Below are positions 52,211-60,693 of a stretch of DNA of 64,000 nucleotides, piece by piece (the stretch's first letter is position 1; each line of letters starts with the position of its first letter). The position numbers were made by a program, and so were the translations under genes. The notes below the pieces were generated by a model, which did not search any database, was not told the origin of the DNA, and was given only the letters and a program-made list of their open reading frames with translations. The stretch comes from Mycobacterium sp. EPa45 (GTDB lineage Bacteria; Actinomycetota; Actinomycetes; Mycobacteriales; Mycobacteriaceae): NCBI RefSeq assembly GCF_001021385.1, contig NZ_CP011773.1, positions 5,146,001 through 5,210,000 of the forward strand. The letters are read 5' to 3'.

Positions 52211-53639
52211 TTCGACGGTCCTCGATCAGCGGAGCCAGCCGCTGCGCGGACTGCTTGGCACGGGTGGAGGTCGAGACGATCGCGAGCACCACGATCACGA
52301 CCCCGAGGGCGATGTTGAGCCACCACAGCGGCCTGGCGGCGGCGGTGAAGTCCGCACCGGCGACCGCCAGCGCCGAGCCGGCGACCGAACCGCACAGTGC
52401 CACACCGATACTCACGCCGACCTGCCTGCTGGTCGAGGTCACCGCCGAGGCCGCGCCGGCCCGGTCTCGGGGCATCCCACTGACCGCGGCGTTGGTGATC
52501 GGAGCGTTGACCATGCCGAAGCCGACGCCGTACACCGTGAAGATCGCCACCAGCCACCACACCGGGGTAGTGGCATTGAGGAACACCAGCATCACCGAGG
52601 CGGTGGTCATCAGTACCCCGGAAACCAGCAGCGACGGCCGGGCGCCGAAGCGGCCGACCAACCGGCCGGACAGCGGCGAGAAGAACAGCGCACCGATCGC
52701 GATCGGCAGGTAGATCAGGCCGGTGTGGGCGGCCGAGTAGCCGCGCTCCCCCTGCAGGTAGAGCGACATCATGAACAGGAAGGCCCCCCAGGCGGCGAAG
52801 GCGCACACGGCAGTGACCGTAGCCGACGAGAACGGAATGCTGCGGAAGAACCGCAGATCGATGAAGGGGTCGTGGCGGCGCGACTCGTAGCGCAGGAAGG
52901 CCAGCAGGGCGGCCGCGGCGCCGGCGGCGATCGCGATGACGCGCGGGTTGCTCCAGCCCATCCCGGGGGCCTCGATCAGCACGAACACCACGCCGAACAA
53001 CGCCAGCACGGCGAGCAACTGGCCCACCGGATCGATGTCGCGCATGGTGGCCGACTTGGTCTCGGGCACGAAGATCGCGGTGAGGATGATGGCGGCCGCG
53101 CAGATCGGCAGGTTGATCCAGAACACCGCGCGCCAGCTGATCGCCTCGATCAGGAAGCCGCCCACGATGGGGCCCAGCGCCATCGAGATCCCGACCACCG
53201 CACCCCACAGTCCCAGCGCGCGGGCGCGTTCCACCCGTCCGACGAAGATCTGCGAAATGATCGACAGGGCAACGGGATTCATCATCGACCCGCCGAGGCC
53301 CTGAACCAGCCGCGCGCCGATCAGGGTGTCGATGTCGGGCGCCAGGCTGCACAGCAGCGAGCCCAGCGCGAAGGCGGCCAGGCCGATCTGGAACACCCGG
53401 CGCCGCCCGAACCGGTCGCCCGCGGCGCCCGAGAGCATCAGCAGCGATGCCAGCACCAGGGTGTAGATGTCGATGACCCACTGCATCTGGGATGCGGTGG
53501 CGTGCAGGTCGGTCCGGATCGCCGGAATCGCGACGTTCACGATCGTCGCGTCCATCGACACGATCAGCAGGCTAAGGCAGCAGGACGCCAGGATGATCGT
53601 CTTGCGCCGCGCGCTGAGCTCACCGACAGTTGTAATCAC
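52188..53639 (-). CDS. MFS drug/metabolite exporter, DHA2 (14-helix) type
   Basis: This 483-residue transporter has about 14 hydrophobic helices. Motif A (GDRFGRRRV) follows helix 2, LDATIVNVA-like motif is SMDATIVNVAIPAI, and the motif C region GPIVGGFLI is present. EmrB/QacA-type proteins expel drugs or metabolites with protons. It is followed at once by the MarR gene. Small inverted repeats in the 64-base region before the start codon (GTG 53639) may be the MarR site. Confidence 0.9.
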   Translation of the reverse strand: MITTVGELSARRKTIILASCCLSLLIVSMDATIVNVAIPAIRTDLHATASQMQWVIDIYTLVLASLLMLSGAAGDRFGRRRVFQIGLAAFALGSLLCSLAPDIDTLIGARLVQGLGGSMMNPVALSIISQIFVGRVERARALGLWGAVVGISMALGPIVGGFLIEAISWRAVFWINLPICAAAIILTAIFVPETKSATMRDIDPVGQLLAVLALFGVVFVLIEAPGMGWSNPRVIAIAAGAAAALLAFLRYESRRHDPFIDLRFFRSIPFSSATVTAVCAFAAWGAFLFMMSLYLQGERGYSAAHTGLIYLPIAIGALFFSPLSGRLVGRFGARPSLLVSGVLMTTASVMLVFLNATTPVWWLVAIFTVYGVGFGMVNAPITNAAVSGMPRDRAGAASAVTSTSRQVGVSIGVALCGSVAGSALAVAGADFTAAARPLWWLNIALGVVIVVLAIVSTSTRAKQSAQRLAPLIEDRRSEHADVG

Positions 53640-53645
53640 ACAACT

Positions 53646-53661
53646 ATTGTGAAACTACAAT
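53646..53661. promoter_or_regulatory. possible MarR operator before MFS exporter
   Basis: ATTGT and ACAAT face each other six bases apart just upstream of the GTG at 53639. A second TTGT/ACAA pair lies around 53631-53643. Short AT-rich inverted repeats of this type suit MarR regulators. Confidence 0.35.
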
Positions 53662-53703
53662 CGTTCGCCGGTCAAGCTGGTGTGAACCAACTGACAGTGA
53701 GGT

Positions 53704-54999
53704 TTAGCTGCGGGTGTCGATGGTGGCGTAGTCGCGCTCGGTGTAACCGGTGTAGATCTGGCGCGGGCGGCCGATCTTGCTGCTGCCCTCGTCGTGCATT
53801 TCCCGCCAGTGCGCGATCCAGCCCGGCAGCCGACCGAGTGCGAACAGCACGGTGAACATCCGGGTGGGGAAGCCCATCGCGCGGTAGATCACGCCGGTGT
53901 AGTAATCCACGTTCGGGTACAGCTTGCGCTCGATGAAGAAGTCGTCGGTCAGCGCGATCTCTTCGAGCTGCTTGGCGATGTCGAGCAGCTCGTCGTCGCC
54001 GCCGAGCTTGCCCAAGATCTTGTCGGCCTGCTCCTTGACGATCCGCGCCCGCGGGTCGTAGTTCTTGTAGACCCGGTGCCCGAAGCCCATCAGCTTCACG
54101 CCGTCTTCTTTGTTCTTCACCTTCTTGACGAACGTCTGCACGTCGTCTTGGCCGACGCGGATCTTCTCCAGCATCTCCAGCACGGCCTGGTTGGCACCGC
54201 CGTGCAGCGGGCCCCACAGCGCGTTGATACCACCGGAGATCGACGTGAACAGGTTGGCCTGCGAGGAGCCCACCAGCCGCACCGTCGAGGTCGAGCAGTT
54301 CTGCTCGTGATCGGCGTGCAGGATCAGCAGCATGTCCAGCGCCCGGACGATTTCCGGGTCGACCTCGTAGGGCTCGGCCGGGAAACCGAACGTCATCCGC
54401 AGGAAGTTCTCCACCAGCGTGAGCGAGTTGTCCGGGTACAGGAACGGCTGGCCCTCGGACTTCTTGTACGCATACGCCGCGATCGTCGGCAGCTTGGCCA
54501 GCAGCCGGATCGTGGACAGCTCCACCTGCTTCTTGTTCAGCGGGTCCAGCGAGTCCTGGTAGTAAGCCGAGAGCGCGTTGACCGCGCTGGACAGCACCGG
54601 CATCGGATGCGCGTCACGGGGGAAGCCGTCGAAGAACCGCTTGAGGTCCTCGTGCAGCAGGGTGTGCCGCTGAATCTGGGTGGTGAACTTCTCCAGCTGC
54701 TCGGTGGTCGGCAACTCACCGTAGATCAGCAGGTAGCTCACCTCGATGAAGGTCGACTTCTCGGCGAGCTGCTCGATCGGGTAACCGCGGTAGCGCAGGA
54801 TGCCGGCATCGCCGTCGATGTAGGTGATGGCGCTCTTGGTGGACGCCGTGTTCACAAAACCTTGGTCGAACGTCGTGTAACCGGTCTTGGCCAGCAAGGA
54901 GCCCAGCGCGATCCCGTCGGACCCCTCCGTCGCCTTGACGATGTCCAGGTCCAACTCGCCGCCCGGGTACTTCAGGGAGGCGGTCTCGTCGGTTGCCAC
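53704..54999 (-). CDS. gltA2: GltA2 citrate synthase
   Basis: This 431-residue enzyme condenses acetyl-CoA and oxaloacetate into citrate. It has the same length as, and closely follows, M. tuberculosis GltA2. Catalytic-site motifs are ILHADHEQNCSTSTVRLVGS, GPLHGGANQAVLEML and KLMGFGHRVYKNYDPRA (His and Asp of the triad). The GTG at 54999 is backed by AGAAGGGG upstream. It stands alone, with the MFS/MarR pair convergent side and a TetR gene upstream. Confidence 0.95.
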   Translation of the reverse strand: MATDETASLKYPGGELDLDIVKATEGSDGIALGSLLAKTGYTTFDQGFVNTASTKSAITYIDGDAGILRYRGYPIEQLAEKSTFIEVSYLLIYGELPTTEQLEKFTTQIQRHTLLHEDLKRFFDGFPRDAHPMPVLSSAVNALSAYYQDSLDPLNKKQVELSTIRLLAKLPTIAAYAYKKSEGQPFLYPDNSLTLVENFLRMTFGFPAEPYEVDPEIVRALDMLLILHADHEQNCSTSTVRLVGSSQANLFTSISGGINALWGPLHGGANQAVLEMLEKIRVGQDDVQTFVKKVKNKEDGVKLMGFGHRVYKNYDPRARIVKEQADKILGKLGGDDELLDIAKQLEEIALTDDFFIERKLYPNVDYYTGVIYRAMGFPTRMFTVLFALGRLPGWIAHWREMHDEGSSKIGRPRQIYTGYTERDYATIDTRS

Positions 55000-55102
55000 A
55001 TGAACCCCTTCTGAGCTCGTCGACGCCGCGGAGGCGTCCGTATGTAGGTGAAGGTAGTCGTTATTCTGCCGACACGCCCGCGGGGGTCTGGCCCGGGGTC
55101 GC

Positions 55103-55738
55103 CTACGGAGTCCAGAGCTCGGCGAGAAGTGCGTATACCGACTCGATTCGGTGGCATACGACGTCCGGCTCGATCGGCGGGCCACCGGGTGTGCCGAGCC
55201 CGCCGCAGGCCACCCCCATGACCACCGCCCAGGTGTCGAAGAGGATGCGAATCGACGGGTGGTCGGCGGACACCCCCATCCGCTGAACCGCGACCTCGAC
55301 CGCACCATGGTGGAACCCGTGCGATCGGAACATGAACGGCGCGAGTCCGATCGCCGGGGCGGAGGCCACGATCGTCAGCAACAGTCGCATCCGCTCGAAC
55401 GACGTCGAGGCGCCGTACTGTGCGCTGCCGAAAGTGTCGAGGTGAGCCCGGGCCAACGCCTCGTAGTGGCTGATGTCGAGGGGCTGGCGGGCGAAGGCGG
55501 CCGCGACATCAGTGGCGACCTCGTCGAGGATCGCGACGAGCACCGCATCCTTGCCCGAGAAGTAGCGGCTGAAGGTGCGCGGTGCGACCTCGGCCGCAGC
55601 GGCGATCTGCTCGACGGTGGTGTTGTCGTAGCCCTGGTCGATGCACAGCTGGACGGCCACGTCGATCAACGTCGCCCTGGTCCGCTGCTTCTTGAGTTCA
55701 CGCAGTCCCGGAACAGGCATTTTTGCGACAACGGCCAC
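55103..55738 (-). CDS. TetR-family regulator
   Basis: The 211-residue regulator begins with the helix-turn-helix LRELKKQRTRATLIDVAVQL...[21 protein letters not shown]. The next gene upstream encodes a close relative with the same opening, so the two arose by duplication. It may be cotranscribed with its partner (39-base gap). Its ligand and targets are unknown; gltA2 lies about 100 bases downstream. Confidence 0.85.
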   Translation of the reverse strand: MAVVAKMPVPGLRELKKQRTRATLIDVAVQLCIDQGYDNTTVEQIAAAAEVAPRTFSRYFSGKDAVLVAILDEVATDVAAAFARQPLDISHYEALARAHLDTFGSAQYGASTSFERMRLLLTIVASAPAIGLAPFMFRSHGFHHGAVEVAVQRMGVSADHPSIRILFDTWAVVMGVACGGLGTPGGPPIEPDVVCHRIESVYALLAELWTP

Positions 55739-55777
55739 GTCGCGCCTCCCCCCGGGTTCTTCGCGCGCCCCCCGACG

Positions 55778-56440
55778 TCAGACCGTAGAGGCTAGCGCCG
55801 TTGCCACTTCCTGGGCGGCGATATCGGCGAATTCACCGAAGGCCAGATCCAGTCGGTCGGCCATGATCACCGCGCAGTTGGCGTAGTCCCCGGGCCCGAT
55901 CACCAACTGCCCCCACGCGGCTGCGGTGATCGCTCCCCACACGGACACGATCAGCGCCACCCGCCGGTCGGTCGGGTCGATGCCCATGCGTGCGGCCACC
56001 GCCACCACCAACGGGTGCAGTCGCGTCGCGGCGGCGGCCAGCCGCAGCGCACTGGACGAGGAGATGACGTTCACCATCAGCACGAGGCGGTGCGTGGTCA
56101 ACTCCGTCACCTCACCGGACGGCACCCGGCGCAGGGCCTGGGAGTGCGCGCGGGCGAGCGCGGTCAGCGGGGGCACGCGGGTGTCGATCCCGGCCAGCTC
56201 GGCGACAGCGGCGTGGACCAAGTCGTCGAGCACGGTCATCATCACCGCGTCTTTGGTCGGGAAGTACCGGCTGAATGTGCGTGGGGACACCTCGGCGGCG
56301 GCGGCGATCTGCTCGACGGTGGTGTTGCCGTATCCGCGCTCCATGCACAGCCTCACCGCGGCATCGACCAGCATCGCGCGGGTACGTTGCTTCTTTCGTT
56401 CGCGCAGTCCCGGTGGTGACTGCGCGATGACGTCGGCCAC
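55778..56440 (-). CDS. TetR-family regulator
   Basis: The 220-residue regulator shares [20 protein letters not shown] and [22 protein letters not shown] with the downstream TetR, but the ligand domains have diverged. It follows the MFS exporter gene by 28 bases on the same strand. Efflux control is a plausible role, although its order after the exporter does not prove it. Confidence 0.85.
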   Translation of the reverse strand: MADVIAQSPPGLRERKKQRTRAMLVDAAVRLCMERGYGNTTVEQIAAAAEVSPRTFSRYFPTKDAVMMTVLDDLVHAAVAELAGIDTRVPPLTALARAHSQALRRVPSGEVTELTTHRLVLMVNVISSSSALRLAAAATRLHPLVVAVAARMGIDPTDRRVALIVSVWGAITAAAWGQLVIGPGDYANCAVIMADRLDLAFGEFADIAAQEVATALASTV

Positions 56441-56468
56441 GCCCCGATCTTAGTCGTAACGTGCCGGT

Positions 56469-57743
56469 TTACGGCTGCGCCGCTTGCACCCGATAGCGAA
56501 CGAACACCGGGACCGCGGCGGCGGCGACCAGCACACCGACCACCACCAGTGCTCCGCCACCCGCGGCGGCGATCGTGGTGCCGACCACCGCGGCGGCCGC
56601 GCCGTGCGCGGCATCGGCCAGCCGGGGACCGCCCGCGACGACCACGGTGAAGACACCCTGGAGCCGGCCACGCAGGTCGTCGGAGGCCACCTGCTGCAGG
56701 ATCGTCGAGCGGAAGGCCGCCGACACCATGTCCGCGGCCCCACCAATCGCCAAGAACGCCAAGGCAATCCACAAGAACGTGCCGGTGTGGCCGTGTGCCA
56801 GCCCCCCGGCCACGCCGAAGCCGACCATGGCCGCACCCCACACCACGATCGAGATCACCACAGCCAGGCCCTGACGCTGAATGCGCGGAAACCAGCCGGA
56901 GAACACCCCTCCCGCGACCGCGCCCGCCGACATCGCCGCCGCCAGCAGCGCCATGGTGGTGCCACCCGCGATCGGGCCGCCGAAACTCTCATGGGCCATC
57001 TGCGGGAACAGCGCCCGCGGCATACCCAGGATCATCGCGATCAGGTCGACGACGAACGACATCAGCACGACCTTGTTGCCGGACAGGAAGCGGAACCCTT
57101 CGACGACGGAGCGAAGGGCGTCGAACCCCATGCCCTTGCCGCCGACCGAGGGCGGGATCGGCGCGAGCCGGTAGGCCACCCAGATCGGCAGCAGACAGGT
57201 GATCGCGTCGATCAGGTACAGCGTGGACAGATCGATCCAGCGCAGCATCACTCCGGCCATCAAGGGGCCGACGATCGCGCCGAACTGGAACACCGTGAAG
57301 TTCAGTGAATTGGCCGCGGGCAATTGGTCACCGGGCAGCATGCGCGGTATCGCGGCCGCCCGGGTGGGGCTGTCGATCGCGTAGAACGCCTGCTGCACCG
57401 CAAGCAGACACAGCACCACCCATACGTTGTTCAGCCCGAGCGCGGCCTGCAGCCACAGCAGCACCGAGGACACCGCCAGACCGCTGGAGGTGATGATCAA
57501 GAGCACCCGCCGGTCCATGGCGTCGGCCCACGCCCCGCCCAGGAGGCCGAAGACGACCAGCGGCACCAGCGCGAAGACCCCGGACAGCCCGACGTACGCC
57601 GAGCTCTGGGTGAGTGCGTACAGCTGGACGGGGACGGCGAAGATGGTGAGGTTGGCCCCGATGACCGTGACGATGCCGGCCACCCACAGCCGGCGGAAAT
57701 CCGGTGTTGTCAGTGGGGTGGTGTCGGCGAAGAGCCGCGCCAC
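56469..57743 (-). CDS. MFS transporter (EntS/MFS_3-like, 12 helices)
   Basis: This 424-residue transporter has about 12 hydrophobic helices in two halves. A conserved GGAWADAMDRR loop (motif A type) lies after helix 2 and RAAAIPRMLPGDQLPAAN in the middle of the first half. It resembles MFS_3 exporters such as EntS. Its start (ATG 57743) is directly adjacent to the pdxH stop at 57744, so they are likely in one operon. The cargo is unknown. Confidence 0.85.
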   Translation of the reverse strand: MARLFADTTPLTTPDFRRLWVAGIVTVIGANLTIFAVPVQLYALTQSSAYVGLSGVFALVPLVVFGLLGGAWADAMDRRVLLIITSSGLAVSSVLLWLQAALGLNNVWVVLCLLAVQQAFYAIDSPTRAAAIPRMLPGDQLPAANSLNFTVFQFGAIVGPLMAGVMLRWIDLSTLYLIDAITCLLPIWVAYRLAPIPPSVGGKGMGFDALRSVVEGFRFLSGNKVVLMSFVVDLIAMILGMPRALFPQMAHESFGGPIAGGTTMALLAAAMSAGAVAGGVFSGWFPRIQRQGLAVVISIVVWGAAMVGFGVAGGLAHGHTGTFLWIALAFLAIGGAADMVSAAFRSTILQQVASDDLRGRLQGVFTVVVAGGPRLADAAHGAAAAVVGTTIAAAGGGALVVVGVLVAAAAVPVFVRYRVQAAQP

Positions 57744-58439
57744 CTAGGGCTGCAGCCGCTCGATGCTTACGCCCGATGTCGCCGGCCCAGCGGCTCCGGC
57801 GGCGCCCGATACCCGAATCCGGTTGTGCACCCGGTTCTCTCGTCCCTGCCAGAACTCGATGACCTCGGGGGCGATCCGATAACCGCCCCAGTGCGGGGGC
57901 ACCGGTACCTGCTCGTCGGCGGCGAAGCGTTCGGTGACCTCGGCGAGCTTGCCGAGCAACTCGGCGCGCGAGCCGATCGGTCGCGACTGCGACGACGCCC
58001 AGGCGCCCAGCTGCGAACCGCGCGGACGCTTGGACCAGTATTCGGCAGTCTCCTCGGCGGCGACCTTGCTCACCGCACCGCGGATGTGCACCTGGCGGCC
58101 GAGCGCATACCAGGGAAAGGTGATCGCGGCGTACGGCGTCGCAGCCAGCTCGTTGCCCTTGGCGGAGTCGTAGTTGGTGTAGAAGGTGATCCCGGTCTCG
58201 TCCACGCTCTTGCACAACACCGTGCGGCTGACCGGTCTTCCCGCGCCGTCGACGGTGGCCAGCACCATGGCGTTCGGTTCGGCGATGCCGGCTGCCTCTG
58301 CGTCGGCTATCCAGCTGTGCAGCAAGGCAAGCCAGCCGTCGGCGAGCCAGTCGACGTCGAGGTCGCTGCTGCCGTCCTTCTCGACCGAGCCGTACTCCAC
58401 GCGCATCGCCGCGAGGCGATTCTCCCGGGGTGATTCCAC
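57744..58439 (-). CDS. pdxH: PdxH pyridoxamine 5'-phosphate oxidase
   Basis: The enzyme (231 residues from GTG 58439) oxidises pyridoxamine or pyridoxine 5'-phosphate to PLP with FMN and oxygen. Typical FMN-binding motifs are [33 protein letters not shown], and [15 protein letters not shown]. The C-terminus [12 protein letters not shown] ends in ERLQP, the usual terminus. An internal ATG at 58406 is possible. It is divergent from citA by about 80 bases. PLP supply is relevant to the PLP enzyme at 50194. Confidence 0.93.
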   Translation of the reverse strand: MESPRENRLAAMRVEYGSVEKDGSSDLDVDWLADGWLALLHSWIADAEAAGIAEPNAMVLATVDGAGRPVSRTVLCKSVDETGITFYTNYDSAKGNELAATPYAAITFPWYALGRQVHIRGAVSKVAAEETAEYWSKRPRGSQLGAWASSQSRPIGSRAELLGKLAEVTERFAADEQVPVPPHWGGYRIAPEVIEFWQGRENRVHNRIRVSGAAGAAGPATSGVSIERLQP

Positions 58440-58522
58440 GCGCCAACGGTACGCCGCACAGACCTGGCTGCGCGTTATCGACCGGTAGCGACGGCCGGAT
58501 TGCCGAGTGGGAGAATCCACCC

Positions 58523-59646
58523 ATGACGGTGGTACCCGACGACTTCGTGCCAGGCCTCGAAGGGGTGGTGGCCTTCACCACCGAGATCGCCGAGCCGGAC
58601 AGAGACGGTGGTGCGCTGCGCTACCGCGGTGTGGACATCGAGGAACTGGTCGGCAACCGGGTGACGTTCGGTGACGTCTGGGCACTGCTGGTCGACGGCC
58701 GGTTCGGCAACGGCCTGCGCCCCGCCGAGCCGTTCCCGCTACCGATCCACACCGGCGATGTGCGGGTCGACGTGCAGGCCGGCCTGGCCATGCTGGCGCC
58801 GATCTGGGGCTACGCGCCGCTGCTGGACATCGACGGTGAGACCGCTCGCGATCACCTCGCCCGCGCGTCGGTGATGGCGCTGTCCTATGTCGCCCAGTCC
58901 GCCCGCGGTATCTACCGGCCGGCCGTGCCGCAGCGCGAGATCGACGAATGCTCCACGTCACCGAACGTTTCATGACCCGCTGGCAGGGCGAGCCGGATCC
59001 GCGGCACGTGGAGGCGATCGACGCCTACTGGGTGTCGGCGGCCGAGCACGGGATGAACGCCTCGACGTTCACCGCGCGGGTGATCGCCTCGACCGGTGCG
59101 GACGTCGCGGCGGCGCTGTCCGGAGCGATCGGCGCGATGAGCGGCCCGCTGCACGGCGGTGCCCCGGCCCGCGTGCTGCCGATGATCGAGGAGGTCGAGC
59201 GCTCCGGCGACGCCCGCGCGGTGGTCAAGGGCGTGCTGGACCGCAAGGAGAAGCTGATGGGCTTCGGCCACCGGGTCTATCGGGCCGAGGACCCGCGTGC
59301 CCGGGTGCTGCGCGCCACCGCCAAGCGGCTCGCGGCACCGCGCTACGAGGTGGCCGTCGCCCTGGAGCAGGCGGCGCTGGCCGAACTGCGCGAGCGCAGG
59401 CCGGATCGGGCAATCGAGACCAACGTCGAATTCTGGGCGGCGGTGATCCTCGACTTCGCCCAGGTGCCGGCCAAGATGATGCCGGCGATGTTCACCTGCG
59501 GCCGCACGGCCGGGTGGTGCGCGCACATCCTCGAGCAGAAGCAGCTCGGCAAACTGGTACGGCCGTCGGCGATCTACGTCGGGCCCGCCCCCCGGTCACC
59601 CGAGGCGGTCGACGGCTGGAACGAGATCGCGCACTCCCCCGTGTAG
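58523..59646 (+). pseudogene. citA: citrate synthase CitA with a one-base frameshift
   Basis: The region matches M. tuberculosis CitA over its full length once a base is restored. Residues up to REIDECST are in one frame (stop at 58975), and VTERFMTRWQGEPDP onward are in the frame beginning near 58948. A base, probably C, is missing between 58956 and 58957. With the base added the product is 374 residues, close to the normal 373. Second-half motifs (GPLHGGAPAR, LMGFGHRVYRAED) are intact and free of decay, so this is either a recent mutation or a sequence error. GltA2 provides the main citrate synthase anyway. Confidence 0.85.
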
Positions 59647-59762
59647 TCGTTCTTGTCGGTGTCCGGTGGTTGCATCGGTCGGTGGGTGATGAGTTCTGCC
59701 CGCCCACGATGTCTACACCGGTGGCGGCCCGTCCGGCCGCCTTCAACCACAGGAGGCTTGTG

Positions 59763-60212
59763 ATGACGATCGACGTACAGCCCGCAGTAACCCCGCACCT
59801 CGTCGTCGACGACGCGCCCGCGGCGATCGACTTCTACATCAAGGCGTTCGGCGCCACCGAAATCGGCCGGGTGCCCCGTCCGGACGGCAAGCTGATCCAT
59901 GCCGCGCTGCAGATCAACGGGGCCATGATCATGCTCAACGACGACTTCCCCGAGATGTCCGACGGCAAGTCGACGACCCCCACGGCGCTGGGCGCCACGC
60001 CGGTCACCATCCACCTGACCGTCACCGATGTCGACGAGAAGTTCCAGCGCGCGCTCGACGCGGGCGCAACGGTCGTGATGCCGCTCGACGACCAGTTCTG
60101 GGGCGACCGCTATGGCATGGTCCGGGATCCGTTCGGGCATCAGTGGTCACTGGGCCAGCCGGTCCGCGAGGTCAGCTACGACGAGATCCAGCACGCGATG
60201 AGCCAGGCATAA
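59763..60212 (+). CDS. VOC/glyoxalase-superfamily protein (PhnB-like)
   Basis: This 149-residue protein has two beta-alpha-beta-beta-beta modules (residues 8-70 and 75-138), with PHLVVDDAPAAIDFYIKAFG as the opening module and MVRDPFGHQWSLGQP as the final metal-site strand. The VOC superfamily includes glyoxalases, dioxygenases and drug-binding proteins. AGGAGG at 59751-59756 supports ATG 59763 (or the GTG three bases earlier). It follows citA, at the place of a similar gene in M. tuberculosis. Function unknown. Confidence 0.85.
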   Translation: MTIDVQPAVTPHLVVDDAPAAIDFYIKAFGATEIGRVPRPDGKLIHAALQINGAMIMLNDDFPEMSDGKSTTPTALGATPVTIHLTVTDVDEKFQRALDAGATVVMPLDDQFWGDRYGMVRDPFGHQWSLGQPVREVSYDEIQHAMSQA

Positions 60213-60219
60213 TGCAGGC

Positions 60220-60693
60220 GTGACGCAGGGTCGCCGCAAGATCCTCTACATCGACCTCGACAACACGATGGTCGACTTCGGCCACCGGATCGAGGGCCTC
60301 GACCCGGTCGTGGTGGACAAGTACCGCGGGCGGATGGATGAGGCGCCGGGCATCTTCGCGTTGATGCGCTCGATGCCCGGCGCGATCGAGGCCTTCACCG
60401 AACTGTCGATGCTGTTCGACACCTACCTGCTGTCGACCGCGCCATGGCGCAACCCGTCGGGCTGGCAGCACAAGATCGAATGGGTGCACGAACACCTTGG
60501 CGCCGAAGAGGATTCACCGGCGTACAAGCGGCTCATCCTGACCCACCACAAGGACCTCAACCGCGGCGACTTCCTCGTCGACGATCGGCCCAACAACGGC
60601 GCTGAGCGCTTCAAAGGCGAGTGGATTCACTTCGGCTCGGACCGGTTCCCGGACTGGGTCGCAGTGCTGGATTATCTGCGCGTCAAGGCTTAG
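60220..60693 (+). CDS. 5'(3')-deoxyribonucleotidase-like HAD protein
   Basis: The 157-residue product has the HAD DxD motif YIDLDNTMVDF, a STAPWRNP motif II region, and VDDRPNNGAERF as the acidic motif IV. This pattern matches NT5C-type deoxyribonucleotidases that remove phosphate from deoxynucleoside monophosphates. The start is GTG 60220, 8 bases after the VOC gene's stop. Its 3' end overlaps fprB by four bases. Confidence 0.83.
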   Translation: MTQGRRKILYIDLDNTMVDFGHRIEGLDPVVVDKYRGRMDEAPGIFALMRSMPGAIEAFTELSMLFDTYLLSTAPWRNPSGWQHKIEWVHEHLGAEEDSPAYKRLILTHHKDLNRGDFLVDDRPNNGAERFKGEWIHFGSDRFPDWVAVLDYLRVKA

